Source of the DNA: an uncultured Cellvibrio sp.
GTDB taxonomy: Bacteria; Pseudomonadota; Gammaproteobacteria; Pseudomonadales; Cellvibrionaceae
Direction: 5' to 3'
Assembly: GCA_946481095.1 (NCBI GenBank)
Contig: CAMLML010000037.1
Location: forward strand, 1 to 40,723
DNA: 40,723 nucleotides
Positions 8,230 through 17,375 of the stretch are shown piece by piece. The notes beneath the pieces are model-generated. The model was not told the DNA's origin. It did no database searches and worked only from the letters and a program-made list of their open reading frames with translations. Numbering within the stretch: position 1 is the stretch's first letter; each line of letters opens with the position of its first letter. The position numbers and the translations under genes are program-made.

Positions 8230-10857
8230 TTAACCGAGTTGCGAATCCACCCAGGAAGCAACTGATGCCAATGCCGGATTCAATTGGCTAACATCTGTAC
8301 CACCACCTTGAGCCATATCAGCACGGCCACCGCCTTTGCCACCAATTTGTTTGGCGACATGCCCCACCAAATCACCCGCTTTAACTTTGTTGGTGAGATC
8401 TTGTGTAACACTCGCAACCAAAGAAACTTTTCCATCTTCAATTGTTGATAACAATACAATCGCCGAACCCAGTTTTTGCTTGTATTGATCCGCAATATCA
8501 CGCAAGGATTTTGCGTCAGCACCCTCCAGATTCAACACCAATAATTTGCCGACACCAATATCTTTTGCCTGGGATGTTAAATCCCCACCGGAAGAGCTCG
8601 CTAATTTTGTTTTCAAACTGGCAAGATCTTTTTCCAGTTTGCGATTTTGCGCAACCAAGGCTTCCAATTTTTCCAGCAAATTATCGCGATTGGCTTTTAA
8701 CGCAAAACCAGCTGCATCCACCAAGGATTCAACATAATCAAAACGGGCCAACGCCTGTTGTCCGGTAACGGCTTCTATGCGACGAATACCTGCTGCAACA
8801 CCTGATTCGGAAATAATTCGAAACAAACCAATATCACCCGTACGTTGCACATGAGTACCGCCACAAAGCTCAACAGAGAAGCCTTCACCCATAGTCAACA
8901 CACGAACCCTGTCACCATATTTTTCACCAAAAAGTGCCATAGCACCTTTGGATTTGGCTTCATTCATATCGCACAAATCAGTTTGTACTGCAGAGTTGAT
9001 TTGAATTTGCTGATTAACCAGACTCTCAATTTCTTTTAATTGATTTTGCGTCACAGCTTCAAAATGTGAAAAATCAAAACGTAAACGTTCTGAATCAACC
9101 AACGAACCTTTTTGAGTAACATGTTCACCCAAAATTTTACGCAGTGCAGCATGCATTAGATGTGTAGCCGAGTGATTTAATGCTGTCGCCTGACGCACAT
9201 GGCTATCAACTCGTGCGGTCACATTATTGCCAACAGAAATCGCACCTTCCAGCACTTTCACCAGATGTAAATGCGCTGCGCCCTGCTTTTGGCAATCACC
9301 TACTTCAATACGGTTACTACCCGATTCAATATAACCACAATCACCCGCCTGACCGCCGGATTCTGCATAGAAAGGCGTTTTATCCAATACCAACGCACCT
9401 TCATCGCCTGCTTCCAAACGATCAACTTTTTTGCCGTCTTTAATCAAGACCAGCACTTTGCCTTGATTATGTAGATGGGTGTATCCCAAAAATTCCGTTG
9501 CAGGTAAATCCAAACCGGCAGCGGTGTAATCCACTTTAAATTTCCCGGCAGCACGTGCACGTGCACGCTGCTCACCCATTGCAATTTCATAACCGGCAAG
9601 ATCAATTGTCATGCCGCGTTCACGTGCAATATCGTTAGTTAAATCAACTGGAAAGCCATAGGTATCATATAAAGTAAAGACAATTTTTCCTGGAACTTCA
9701 TTGCCTGATATTTTAGCCAACGCCTCTTCAAGAACAGCTATTCCCTTATCAAGCGTTTTTTCAAATTGCTCTTCTTCCTGCAACAATACACGTTCGATTT
9801 GTGCCTGATTTTTAATTAATTCCGGGTAGGCATCACCCATTACTTCAGCAAGTGCTTTTACGATTTTATGAAAGAAAGGCTGCTTTTGACCCAGCTGATT
9901 ACCATGGCGAATGGCGCGACGAATAATACGGCGTAAAACATAACCACGACCTTCATTGGAAGGTGTCACACCATCGCTGATTAAAAACGAACAGGAACGA
10001 ATATGGTCGGCAATAACACGCAGCGATTTGTTTTCCAAATCCTGATTGCCGGTTGCGTCTGCAGCCGCTTTTAACAAATGTTGGAACAAATCAATTTCAT
10101 AGTTGGAGTGTACATGCTGCATCACAGCTGAAATACGCTCCAGCCCCATACCGGTATCAACAGATGGTGCAGGCAGGGGATGCAAAACACCATCGGCCGT
10201 GCGATTAAACTGCATAAACACGTTGTTCCAGATTTCGATATAACGATCACCGTCTTCTTCCGCTGAACCCGGCAAGCCACCCCAGATATCGGCACCATGA
10301 TCATAAAAAATTTCAGTGCAGGGACCACAAGGGCCTGTGTCACCCATCGCCCAGAAATTGTCTGATGCATAGGGCGCACCTTTGTTATCGCCGATACGGA
10401 TAATACGATCAGGTGCAAGGCCCACTTCTTTATTCCAGATATCAAACGCTTCATCATCTGAGGCGTAGACAGTAACCCAAAGTTTTTCAGCAGGAATTGC
10501 CAGCCAGTCTTTGGAAGTTAAAAATTCCCATGCAAATTTGATTGCATCGCGCTTGAAATAATCACCAAAACTGAAATTACCCAGCATCTCGAAAAAAGTA
10601 TGATGGCGCGCCGTGTAACCCACGTTTTCCAAATCATTGTGTTTGCCACCGGCACGTACACATTTTTGTGAAGTCGTGGCGCGCTTGTAACTGCGTTTAT
10701 CCGCTCCGAGGAATACATCCTTGAACTGATTCATGCCCGCATTGGTAAACAACAAGGTGGGGTCATCACCCGGAACCAGTGAACTACTGGAGACAATTGT
10801 GTGACCTTTGGACTCAAAATATTTCAAAAAGGCGTTGCGAATTTCAGCGCTTTTCAT
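8230..10857 (-). CDS. alaS: Alanine--tRNA ligase
   Basis: A class II aminoacyl-tRNA synthetase of 875 residues, the normal length. The N-terminal catalytic domain includes [13 protein letters not shown], the [11 protein letters not shown] segment and the motif-3 region DTGMGLERI. The editing domain has the zinc-binding HSATH and CGGTH motifs that clear Ser/Gly-tRNA. The C-Ala domain ends with the glycine-rich [15 protein letters not shown]. The 146 bases to lysC contain no gene. A Trm112-like gene ends 20 bases upstream and may be co-transcribed. Confidence 0.97.
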   Translation of the reverse strand: MKSAEIRNAFLKYFESKGHTIVSSSSLVPGDDPTLLFTNAGMNQFKDVFLGADKRSYKRATTSQKCVRAGGKHNDLENVGYTARHHTFFEMLGNFSFGDYFKRDAIKFAWEFLTSKDWLAIPAEKLWVTVYASDDEAFDIWNKEVGLAPDRIIRIGDNKGAPYASDNFWAMGDTGPCGPCTEIFYDHGADIWGGLPGSAEEDGDRYIEIWNNVFMQFNRTADGVLHPLPAPSVDTGMGLERISAVMQHVHSNYEIDLFQHLLKAAADATGNQDLENKSLRVIADHIRSCSFLISDGVTPSNEGRGYVLRRIIRRAIRHGNQLGQKQPFFHKIVKALAEVMGDAYPELIKNQAQIERVLLQEEEQFEKTLDKGIAVLEEALAKISGNEVPGKIVFTLYDTYGFPVDLTNDIARERGMTIDLAGYEIAMGEQRARARAAGKFKVDYTAAGLDLPATEFLGYTHLHNQGKVLVLIKDGKKVDRLEAGDEGALVLDKTPFYAESGGQAGDCGYIESGSNRIEVGDCQKQGAAHLHLVKVLEGAISVGNNVTARVDSHVRQATALNHSATHLMHAALRKILGEHVTQKGSLVDSERLRFDFSHFEAVTQNQLKEIESLVNQQIQINSAVQTDLCDMNEAKSKGAMALFGEKYGDRVRVLTMGEGFSVELCGGTHVQRTGDIGLFRIISESGVAAGIRRIEAVTGQQALARFDYVESLVDAAGFALKANRDNLLEKLEALVAQNRKLEKDLASLKTKLASSSGGDLTSQAKDIGVGKLLVLNLEGADAKSLRDIADQYKQKLGSAIVLLSTIEDGKVSLVASVTQDLTNKVKAGDLVGHVAKQIGGKGGGRADMAQGGGTDVSQLNPALASVASWVDSQLG

Positions 10858-10877
10858 AGTGTTTACTCAAACTCTAA

Positions 10878-11090
10878 TTAGATTTGTTCGATAGCCGAAG
10901 CAGGTAACTGCTCAATTTCTTCCCGTGTCAAAGCTCTTGCTTCGGATTCCAGCATTACCGGAATATCATCGCGAATGGGATAAGCCAGACCGCTGGCCCG
11001 ACACCAGAGCTCCTGCTTGTCCGCTTTGTATTCCAGCTCGCCCTTGCTGACAGGACAAACCAAAATACTCAGTAATTTTTTATCGATCAT
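10878..11090 (-). CDS. Trm112-like (YcaR/UPF0434) small protein
   Basis: A 70-residue protein beginning [19 protein letters not shown], with a second cysteine in [20 protein letters not shown], the conserved layout of the bacterial Trm112/YcaR family. Eukaryotic Trm112 activates methyltransferases; the bacterial role is poorly defined. In E. coli the gene sits between lpxK and kdsB, but here it is 20 bases upstream of alaS. The 160 bases on its 5' side, up to the GGDEF-EAL gene, hold no clear gene or strong hairpin. Confidence 0.85.
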   Translation of the reverse strand: MIDKKLLSILVCPVSKGELEYKADKQELWCRASGLAYPIRDDIPVMLESEARALTREEIEQLPASAIEQI

Positions 11091-11250
11091 CTTGCTCTAC
11101 CAGTTAGCGGGATAAATGAGGGCGACAGTTTACACTGGCAGCTGCAAATCTGTCTCCAGCATCGGTTGATTAAAAGTCGTACGGGGGATCAGAACTCGAT
11201 CAGAGTCGTTTTTTGAAAGCAGGCAGGGGAATACTGAAATAACAGTGGAT

Positions 11251-13035
11251 TCAATCCGGGAACCAATCGGTTGCCACCAACCATTCGTTGAGATTCAAAA
11301 TCGGCATGGGACGACCGATAAAATATCCCTGTGCTTCATCACATCCCATTTTATTCAAGGACTCCAGCAGTGCTTCGTTTTCCACACCCTCTGCCACCAC
11401 TTTTAATCCCAGGTTATGCGCCAGGTTGATAGTTGAATGCACAATAATTTCATCCTGCCGATCTTCCAACATATTGCGTACAAATGAATTATCAATTTTC
11501 AGTGTATGTACTGGCAAACGTTTCAAATACGCGAGCGATGAATAGCCGGTACCAAAATCATCAATCGACAACAACACGCCCAAAGCATGTAAATTATCCA
11601 GAATCCTCAATGCACGTGTCGGGTCAGTCATGATAGAACTTTCGGTAATTTCCAACTCCAGCCTATCCGCCGGTAACTGATATTTTTCCAATAAACGTGC
11701 AATCATTTTCGGAATATTTTCATCCATCAAATTACGCGCAGATAAGTTCACTGCAATGGTGAGATCCAATCCTTGTTCATGCCAATGACGCGCTTGCTCA
11801 ATACTTTTTTCTACAACCCAAGCTGTTAATGGATGAATCAAACTGGTCATTTCAGCTATGGGAATAAAATCATTGGGCGGCACAAACCCCAATTCCGGAT
11901 GCATCCAACGAATCAATGCTTCAAAACCGTAACAACGTTTTTCATGCAATAACACTTTGGGTTGATAGTGCAAACAAAGTTGATTTTCACGAATCGCACG
12001 CCCCAATTCGCCAATCATGGTTAAACGTTTTTGCGAATGCGGATCAATTTCCGTATTGTAAATTGCATAACCCAACATCTGCGATTTGGCGTGATACATG
12101 GCAATATCGGCATAGCGCATCAAGGTGTGATGATCCTGGGCTTGTGTCGGTGAAATCGCAATACCGATACTCACTGACACTTCGGTACAAAATCCTTCCA
12201 GATCAAACTCCAGCGTTAATGCATCAGTTAATCTGTGCGCGATAATAACCGCTTGATGGGGACTGCGAATTCGCGGCAAAAATATAGCGAATTCATCGCC
12301 ACCCAAACGCGCCACCATGCCCTGCACATCCAGCATTTCTGCCGTCAACCGCGGGCCAATTTGTTTTAACAAGGCATCACCGGTTTTATGCCCGAGGGTG
12401 TCATTGATTTCCTTGAATCTATCGATATCCAATAACATCAGTGCGCTGATCTGGTCTTCCTGGCGAGCCGCAAAACAGTTTTCCATATCGACATAAAGTT
12501 TTTCACGATTGGGCAAGCCAGTGAGTGCATCGTGGTAAAAATGATAATGCAATCTTTCTTCGTAGCGTTTACGCGCCGTAATATCTTTTGTGGTTCCCCA
12601 CACACGTTTTAAATAACGGCCTTCAACAATGCCTGCACAGGATATTTGAAAATAAAAATCTTTTCCGCGACTGTCGCGCCGAATAATATCGTAGTCGCTC
12701 AGGTGGTAATTATTTTTTACGAAAGCATCAAGATCAATAACATAGTGGCGAGACCCGCTATCGCGCAATCCCATACCCAGAATTTCATCCAACTCTTTGA
12801 TACCCAACATGGTTAATAACACTTTGTTGGCATCAATCAGACGCGCAGCGGACTCTATTGCTTCCATCTGAGCTTCAATAGGTAAATGCGTATCAACCGG
12901 CGGGTTCATGTCGTAACACCAAACCGCATCCGAGCTCAAATCAGACAAAACTTTAAGAACAGATTCATCAGCAGTTTTTGCAGACGAATCCGGGTTTGAA
13001 GCAAGAGTCAAAAATGGCGGATTTTTACGACGCAT
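11251..13035 (-). CDS. PAS-GGDEF-EAL cyclic-di-GMP enzyme
   Basis: A 594-residue cytoplasmic protein with a PAS-like sensor (about residues 50-155, ending in the PAC-like GTTKDITARKRYEERL), a GGDEF domain (about 165-325, GGDEF at 245-249) and an EAL domain (about 345-590, EAL at 372-374). The EAL active site looks complete (NLSARN, EITES, DDFGTGYSS, LKIDNSF, VAEGVE, QGYFIGRP). The GGDEF A-site is intact, but the RxxD product-inhibition site is replaced by DVQG before the GGDEF, so feedback inhibition at that site is not expected. Both activities may be present; which dominates cannot be read from the sequence. There is no membrane segment. Confidence 0.9.
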   Translation of the reverse strand: MRRKNPPFLTLASNPDSSAKTADESVLKVLSDLSSDAVWCYDMNPPVDTHLPIEAQMEAIESAARLIDANKVLLTMLGIKELDEILGMGLRDSGSRHYVIDLDAFVKNNYHLSDYDIIRRDSRGKDFYFQISCAGIVEGRYLKRVWGTTKDITARKRYEERLHYHFYHDALTGLPNREKLYVDMENCFAARQEDQISALMLLDIDRFKEINDTLGHKTGDALLKQIGPRLTAEMLDVQGMVARLGGDEFAIFLPRIRSPHQAVIIAHRLTDALTLEFDLEGFCTEVSVSIGIAISPTQAQDHHTLMRYADIAMYHAKSQMLGYAIYNTEIDPHSQKRLTMIGELGRAIRENQLCLHYQPKVLLHEKRCYGFEALIRWMHPELGFVPPNDFIPIAEMTSLIHPLTAWVVEKSIEQARHWHEQGLDLTIAVNLSARNLMDENIPKMIARLLEKYQLPADRLELEITESSIMTDPTRALRILDNLHALGVLLSIDDFGTGYSSLAYLKRLPVHTLKIDNSFVRNMLEDRQDEIIVHSTINLAHNLGLKVVAEGVENEALLESLNKMGCDEAQGYFIGRPMPILNLNEWLVATDWFPD

Positions 13036-13107
13036 AAATTCTGTTGTTAACGAAGATACTAGATGAGTCTAGTTCCAGTTTGAATCTATGCCATTAAAAG
13101 CACTGCT

Positions 13108-13326
13108 TTAATAATGCGGCGGTTTTTCCAGGGTGATTTCAACGCCTGCCGATTCAGGATTCGCCAAAAAATCTTCCATTTTTTTCGCAAGCTGCCTGAC
13201 TTGCTGCTTCAACGTCAAAATTTCAGCATCTTGTTTTATGACAATATTATTGAGATCCGCCAGCAAATCTTCCTGATAGGCAATACGGGTTTGTAAATCG
13301 ATGAGTTGGTTGTCTATATCCGCCAT
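13108..13326 (-). CDS. slyX: SlyX family protein
   Basis: A 72-residue coiled-coil protein from the ATG at 13326 (MADIDNQLIDLQTRIAYQEDL), ending in the characteristic KPPHY tail. SlyX is widely conserved, but its function is unknown. The start at 13326 is preferred over a frame that opens farther upstream because it gives the normal family N-terminus and follows a GGAG. It begins just after the stop of the serine hydrolase gene, so the two are probably co-transcribed. Confidence 0.88.
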   Translation of the reverse strand: MADIDNQLIDLQTRIAYQEDLLADLNNIVIKQDAEILTLKQQVRQLAKKMEDFLANPESAGVEITLEKPPHY

Positions 13327-13327
13327 T

Positions 13328-14527
13328 TTATTTCTCCAGTACCGAATAAATTGCATCAATCAATTTAATGACGCGTTGATCAATCAATAAACTTTGCCCC
13401 ATTCGTTGACTGACGTAGCCAAAACCCAATCCATAATCGGGGTCAGCAAAGCCGATTGAACCACCGGCACCGGGATGTCCAAAAGCCCGTTGACCACGAC
13501 CCAACAAACAATCCGCACGCTGTTGCGACAGCATAAACCCACAGCCAAATCTTAAGGGCAAACCCAGCACTTTATCCATTTCAAAGGTTTGTTGCTGCCA
13601 ACATAAAGACAAAACGTCTGCATTCAACAAGCGGCTCGATGGTGCGGCCAAATCACCATAAATTCTGGCAAGCCCAAGCGCATTGGTATGCGCATTGGCG
13701 GCAGGAATTTGCGCCTGACGCCAGGCCATAGTGTTGGTGGATGTCATTAAACTGATGGGATTTGAAAATGCACGATTGGTGACGCCGCGAGGGTCAGCTT
13801 TCATAATTTTCCCCAACGCAAAACTATCAGCATCTGCAGATAAATTTTCAGTCGAATTTTTTATCGCCGATAATTTCTTCAGGGGCAGTGTATCCACAAT
13901 CTGTGACAATTTTTCTGCAGGGACACCAAAATGACAGTCAACATTTAACAAGCCTGCAACATGTCGTTGAAAATAATCATTAAAACTTTTTGCTCCCGTC
14001 ACCCGTTTGACCAACTCCCCCAAAATCCATCCATAAATAAAAGGCGAATAACCTTGTGCAGTATCCGGTTGCCACCAGGGTTGAGCAATTTCAATAGCAT
14101 GAATCATTAATTCCCAGTCAAATATTTGCTCCTGGGTAAGCACCTGATGAAAAGCAGAAAGCCCGCTGCGATGCATCAGTATTTGTCGGACAGTAATGAA
14201 TTCTTTATTAAATTGCGCAAATTCAGGCCAATAATTTGCAACCGGTTTATCCAATTCCAGCTTGCCCTGTTCAACAAGTTGCAATACACAAATTGCGACC
14301 AATCCTTTGCCTGCCGAAAAAACATTCACCAGTGTATCTTCTGTCCAGGCCACAGACTGTTTATCCAACACACGGTTCTGGCCAACACCGCCAACAATAT
14401 TCAGTACCAACTCACCCTGAATAATCAACGCAAGACCGGCACCGTCATCACCTTCTGATTGATTTGCCGCAAAAACATCAATCACCGACTGCCATTCACT
14501 GCCTGTTACAATATTGACCTGCACCAT
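13328..14527 (-). CDS. Beta-lactamase-fold serine hydrolase (class C/esterase-like)
   Basis: A 399-residue protein of the beta-lactamase/penicillin-binding-protein-like family. The nucleophile motif SxxK is SAGK at 71-74 in NVFSAGKGLVAI. The tyrosine motif is probably Y160-S-P. A HPGAGGSIGF motif near residue 360 occupies the KTG-box position, as in EstB-type esterases. No signal peptide is visible, so it is probably cytoplasmic and more likely an esterase than a resistance beta-lactamase. It is divergent from the SUI1-like gene and upstream of slyX. The natural substrate is unknown. Confidence 0.85.
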   Translation of the reverse strand: MVQVNIVTGSEWQSVIDVFAANQSEGDDGAGLALIIQGELVLNIVGGVGQNRVLDKQSVAWTEDTLVNVFSAGKGLVAICVLQLVEQGKLELDKPVANYWPEFAQFNKEFITVRQILMHRSGLSAFHQVLTQEQIFDWELMIHAIEIAQPWWQPDTAQGYSPFIYGWILGELVKRVTGAKSFNDYFQRHVAGLLNVDCHFGVPAEKLSQIVDTLPLKKLSAIKNSTENLSADADSFALGKIMKADPRGVTNRAFSNPISLMTSTNTMAWRQAQIPAANAHTNALGLARIYGDLAAPSSRLLNADVLSLCWQQQTFEMDKVLGLPLRFGCGFMLSQQRADCLLGRGQRAFGHPGAGGSIGFADPDYGLGFGYVSQRMGQSLLIDQRVIKLIDAIYSVLEK

Positions 14528-14596
14528 TCAATTCCTCATCAATTACAACTGATGTATTCTAACAGCACTTTTTTGCCAGACTCGACAGAGATCATC

Positions 14597-14923
14597 ATGA
14601 AAGACAAAAACTCCAAGCTGGTTTACTCCACTGAAACAGGCCGCGTAAAAGAGGAAAAAATCAAACCGGTTATTCCGCAAACTGATGGTTTTGTGCGTAT
14701 TCGTCGCGAAACGGCAGGTCGCAATGGAAAAGGAGTCACTACCATCACCGGAATTCCCCTCGCAGAACCTGAGCTAAAAGAATTGGCAAAAGTGCTGAAA
14801 ATCAGCTGCGGTGTTGGCGGCTCTGTGAAAGAAGGAGTGATCGAAATTCAAGGCGATCAACGCGAAAAAATTAAATCGGAATTGGAAAAACGCGGCTATC
14901 AAGTCAAATTGGCAGGCGGATGA
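14597..14923 (+). CDS. SUI1/YciH family translation-initiation-like factor
   Basis: A 108-residue protein with a C-terminal SUI1 domain (about 30-108). Recognisable segments are VRIRRETAGRNGKGVTTITGIPL and LKISCGVGGSVKEGVIEIQGD, and the end is RGYQVKLAGG. This matches YciH, the bacterial relative of eIF1. The ATG at 14597 (MKDKNSKLVYSTETGR) is chosen because that is the usual family N-terminus; the frame is open farther upstream but would overlap the divergent hydrolase gene. Its stop overlaps the next start by four bases (ATGA), suggesting translational coupling. Confidence 0.9.
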   Translation: MKDKNSKLVYSTETGRVKEEKIKPVIPQTDGFVRIRRETAGRNGKGVTTITGIPLAEPELKELAKVLKISCGVGGSVKEGVIEIQGDQREKIKSELEKRGYQVKLAGG

Positions 14924-15165
14924 TGAACGATCTACCACTCGACCCACAGTTACTCAAAGGATTGGTAACCACCCCCATGCCTTACGGAAAATTCGCCGGC
15001 ACTCTGATCGCCGATATTCCCGAGTATTACCTGGTCTGGATGGCACGTACCGGATTTCCCAAAAGCAAACTGGGCGAACTCTTGTCACTCATGTATGAAA
15101 TCCGATTGAATGGATTGGAGTATTTGTTGAACCCCTTGCGAAAGGGTTCCAGCAGTTTGCATTAA
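14920..15165 (+). CDS. DUF3820 family protein
   Basis: An 81-residue protein with the DUF3820 signature MPYGKFAGTLIADIPEYYLVW. The family has been labelled a putative quorum-sensing-regulated virulence factor, but its molecular function is not established. Two adjacent ATG codons (14920, 14923) are possible starts; the first overlaps the SUI1-like stop as ATGA. It is probably the last gene of a two-gene unit. Confidence 0.85.
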   Translation: MMNDLPLDPQLLKGLVTTPMPYGKFAGTLIADIPEYYLVWMARTGFPKSKLGELLSLMYEIRLNGLEYLLNPLRKGSSSLH

Positions 15166-15200
15166 ACTTAATCAGCGCCAAATAATAACGAGTATATTTC

Positions 15201-17192
15201 ATGATTAAAATAATAGTTTTATCGATTTTATTTTTGACTTGCCTGACAACCCAATCAAGAACCTATCATTCATTTAATGATGAATGGCTTTTTAAAAAAA
15301 TGGATAACCCTGACAATCAATTTCAAAAAATCCGTTTGCCTCATACTTTTAATACAATGGATGCTGATGATGGTGGCTCTTATTATCGCGGCACGACACT
15401 ATATAAAAAGACCTTTTCCAATCCCTGCGCTGCAAATGAAATTCCTTACATTGAATTTTCAAGTGCCACTACTCGCGCAAAAGTTGAATTGAATGATCAA
15501 TTGCTTGGCATTCACGCAGGTGGCTACACCCGATTTCGATTCCCTCTCCACAGAAAATATTTGCGCAATAAAAACGAAATAAAAGTCACATTGGACAACA
15601 AGGAGACAGATTATATTGCGCCCTTGGGAGGCGATTTCAGTATCTTCGGCGGTATCACCAGAGATGTTCAATTGATTTGTGCCGGATTACTGCATTTCGA
15701 TTTGGATGATTACGGTTCTGATGGTATTTATATCAAATCAAACCTTGATACCGAACAAAACGCCAATGTCATTATCAGAACAAAACTGAATAATCGTTTT
15801 TCACGCAATCTATCGGCACAATTAAAGATGGAAATACTGGATCCTCAAGGGAAAACAATTTCCACTCAAACTTTTCCACTCAGTCTAAAAAAATATTCCC
15901 GTGACGAACAACAGTATTCTGTAATGATCAACAAGCCTCATTTATGGAATGGTGTCAAAAACCCGGCTCTTTACACTGCCAGACTAAGCCTCATCAATAA
16001 AAAATCCATTCTGGATTCCATCAACATTCATTTTGGTATTCGAACAATCAGAATTGATGCGAATAAAGGATTATTTTTGAACGGAGCCCCCTACAAAGCT
16101 TACGGTGTCAATCTGCATTTAAGTCAACGCCCTGGAAAAGGCTCCGCCGTTACCCGTGATGAAGAATGGGAAGATTTCAGAATGCTGGATGAGTTGGGAA
16201 TAACTGCACTTCGTCTATCGCATTACCCGCATCCACAAGCCATTTATCAACACGCCAATCAAGCAGGTTATTTGGTTTGGTCAGAAATTCCGTTGGTTGC
16301 AACACTCAGTCACAATCCTGAATTTTTGAATAATGCAATCCAGCAATTAAAAGAAATGATTCGACAAAACTACAATCACCCCAGTGTTTTTGTATGGGGG
16401 CTGGGGAATGAAATTTATAACGCCGACGAAAATGCGAATGCAATTTTGAAACGATTACAACAGGTAGCCAAGGAAGAAGATCCTGATCGTTTTTCTGTTT
16501 ACGCCAATTGTTGCGGCCCGGTTACGCAGACTATTGCCACACACACCGATTTGTCTGCCAGCAACATTTACCATGGCTGGTATCCCCAACAATCAGGAAC
16601 CATGAATGAATGGCTTGATCAAGCCCATGCAGTATTAAATGGCCGCGCATTGGCAGTGAGTGAATATGGCGCAGGTGGCAGCATATTACATCAGGAAGAT
16701 CCTCCAACTCGCCCGATCACCGATTCCAACTGGCATCCTGAACAATATCAATCAATAGTTCACGAACAAAGCTGGCAGGCAATTGAATCCAAACCTTATT
16801 TGTGGGCCAGTTTTATTTGGGTGGCTTTTGATTTTGCTTCGGACTCAAGAAAAGAAGGAGATCGATTGGGAATTAATGATAAAGGATTAATCACCTATGA
16901 TCGAAAAACAAAAAAAGACGCCTATTTTTGGTATCAAGCAAACTGGTCAACAAAACCTGTCGTGTATATCACCTCACGCCGATTTAATTATCGAAAATCC
17001 CCCGACGCAACAGTAAAAGTTTATTCAAATCAAAACGAACTACAGTTACACCTAAACGGAAAATTAATTTCTTCGCAAAAAGTACAACATAAAATCGCAA
17101 CCTGGAAAGTCCATCTAATCAAAGGAAAAAACTCGATTCAGGTTAAAACGCCGGATGGGATTGTGGGGGATTCGATAGAGTGGCATTTTTAA
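15201..17192 (+). CDS. Secreted glycoside hydrolase family 2 (beta-galactosidase/glucuronidase-like)
   Basis: A 663-residue retaining glycosidase. A signal peptide (MIKIIVLSILFLTCLTTQSR) is followed by a jelly-roll sugar-binding domain (about 25-165), an immunoglobulin-like domain (about 170-275) and a TIM barrel (about 285-580). The acid/base Glu is E404 in WGLGNEIY and the nucleophile is E488 in AVSEYGAGG. The C-terminal 70 residues look like an added beta-sandwich. GH2 members cleave beta-galactosides, beta-glucuronides or beta-mannosides; the specificity is not readable here. It is more AT-rich than the housekeeping genes nearby, has only a weak ribosome-binding site, and may serve the same polysaccharide-use programme as the TonB receptor locus. 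Confidence 0.88.
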   Translation: MIKIIVLSILFLTCLTTQSRTYHSFNDEWLFKKMDNPDNQFQKIRLPHTFNTMDADDGGSYYRGTTLYKKTFSNPCAANEIPYIEFSSATTRAKVELNDQLLGIHAGGYTRFRFPLHRKYLRNKNEIKVTLDNKETDYIAPLGGDFSIFGGITRDVQLICAGLLHFDLDDYGSDGIYIKSNLDTEQNANVIIRTKLNNRFSRNLSAQLKMEILDPQGKTISTQTFPLSLKKYSRDEQQYSVMINKPHLWNGVKNPALYTARLSLINKKSILDSINIHFGIRTIRIDANKGLFLNGAPYKAYGVNLHLSQRPGKGSAVTRDEEWEDFRMLDELGITALRLSHYPHPQAIYQHANQAGYLVWSEIPLVATLSHNPEFLNNAIQQLKEMIRQNYNHPSVFVWGLGNEIYNADENANAILKRLQQVAKEEDPDRFSVYANCCGPVTQTIATHTDLSASNIYHGWYPQQSGTMNEWLDQAHAVLNGRALAVSEYGAGGSILHQEDPPTRPITDSNWHPEQYQSIVHEQSWQAIESKPYLWASFIWVAFDFASDSRKEGDRLGINDKGLITYDRKTKKDAYFWYQANWSTKPVVYITSRRFNYRKSPDATVKVYSNQNELQLHLNGKLISSQKVQHKIATWKVHLIKGKNSIQVKTPDGIVGDSIEWHF

Positions 17193-17305
17193 CAAAAAAC
17201 CATCTCATAATTTTAATATTTTTGGCTGTAATATTAGTTGGTATTTCTAATGCAAATCAGAAAGCATCATGTCATTGTGCTGTAGTTAGTGATGCACTAA
17301 ATTAA
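17180..17305 (+). CDS. Possible small secreted peptide (41 codons)
   Basis: A GTG at 17180, preceded by GGGGGA, opens a 41-codon frame that overlaps the last 13 bases of the GH2 gene and ends at TAA 17303-17305. The peptide has a basic N-terminus (LTKNH), a hydrophobic stretch LIILIFLAVILVGISNA that resembles a signal peptide or single membrane span, and a short tail with a Cys-His-Cys. I do not recognise it. It could be a real small membrane peptide, a remnant of a longer gene, or chance in AT-rich DNA. Confidence 0.3.
   Translation: MAFLTKNHLIILIFLAVILVGISNANQKASCHCAVVSDALN
17233..17250 (+). repeat. Left copy of 18-bp direct repeat flanking the beta-helix gene
   Basis: ATTAGTTGGTATTTCTAA. 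It matches the copy at 19425-19442 at 17 of 18 positions in the same orientation, with weaker similarity continuing for about 15 bases. Confidence 0.6.
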
Positions 17306-17375
17306 CTATTTTTTCGTGCCTTGATAAATATTTTAAAACTCTTGCACTAATATTTATTCTATTTTGGAGATGATT

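Noticed and set aside
13090..13112. Terminator over the slyX stop codon
   Set aside because: The TTAAAAGC/GCTTTAA stem is short, contains a bulge and has no T tract.
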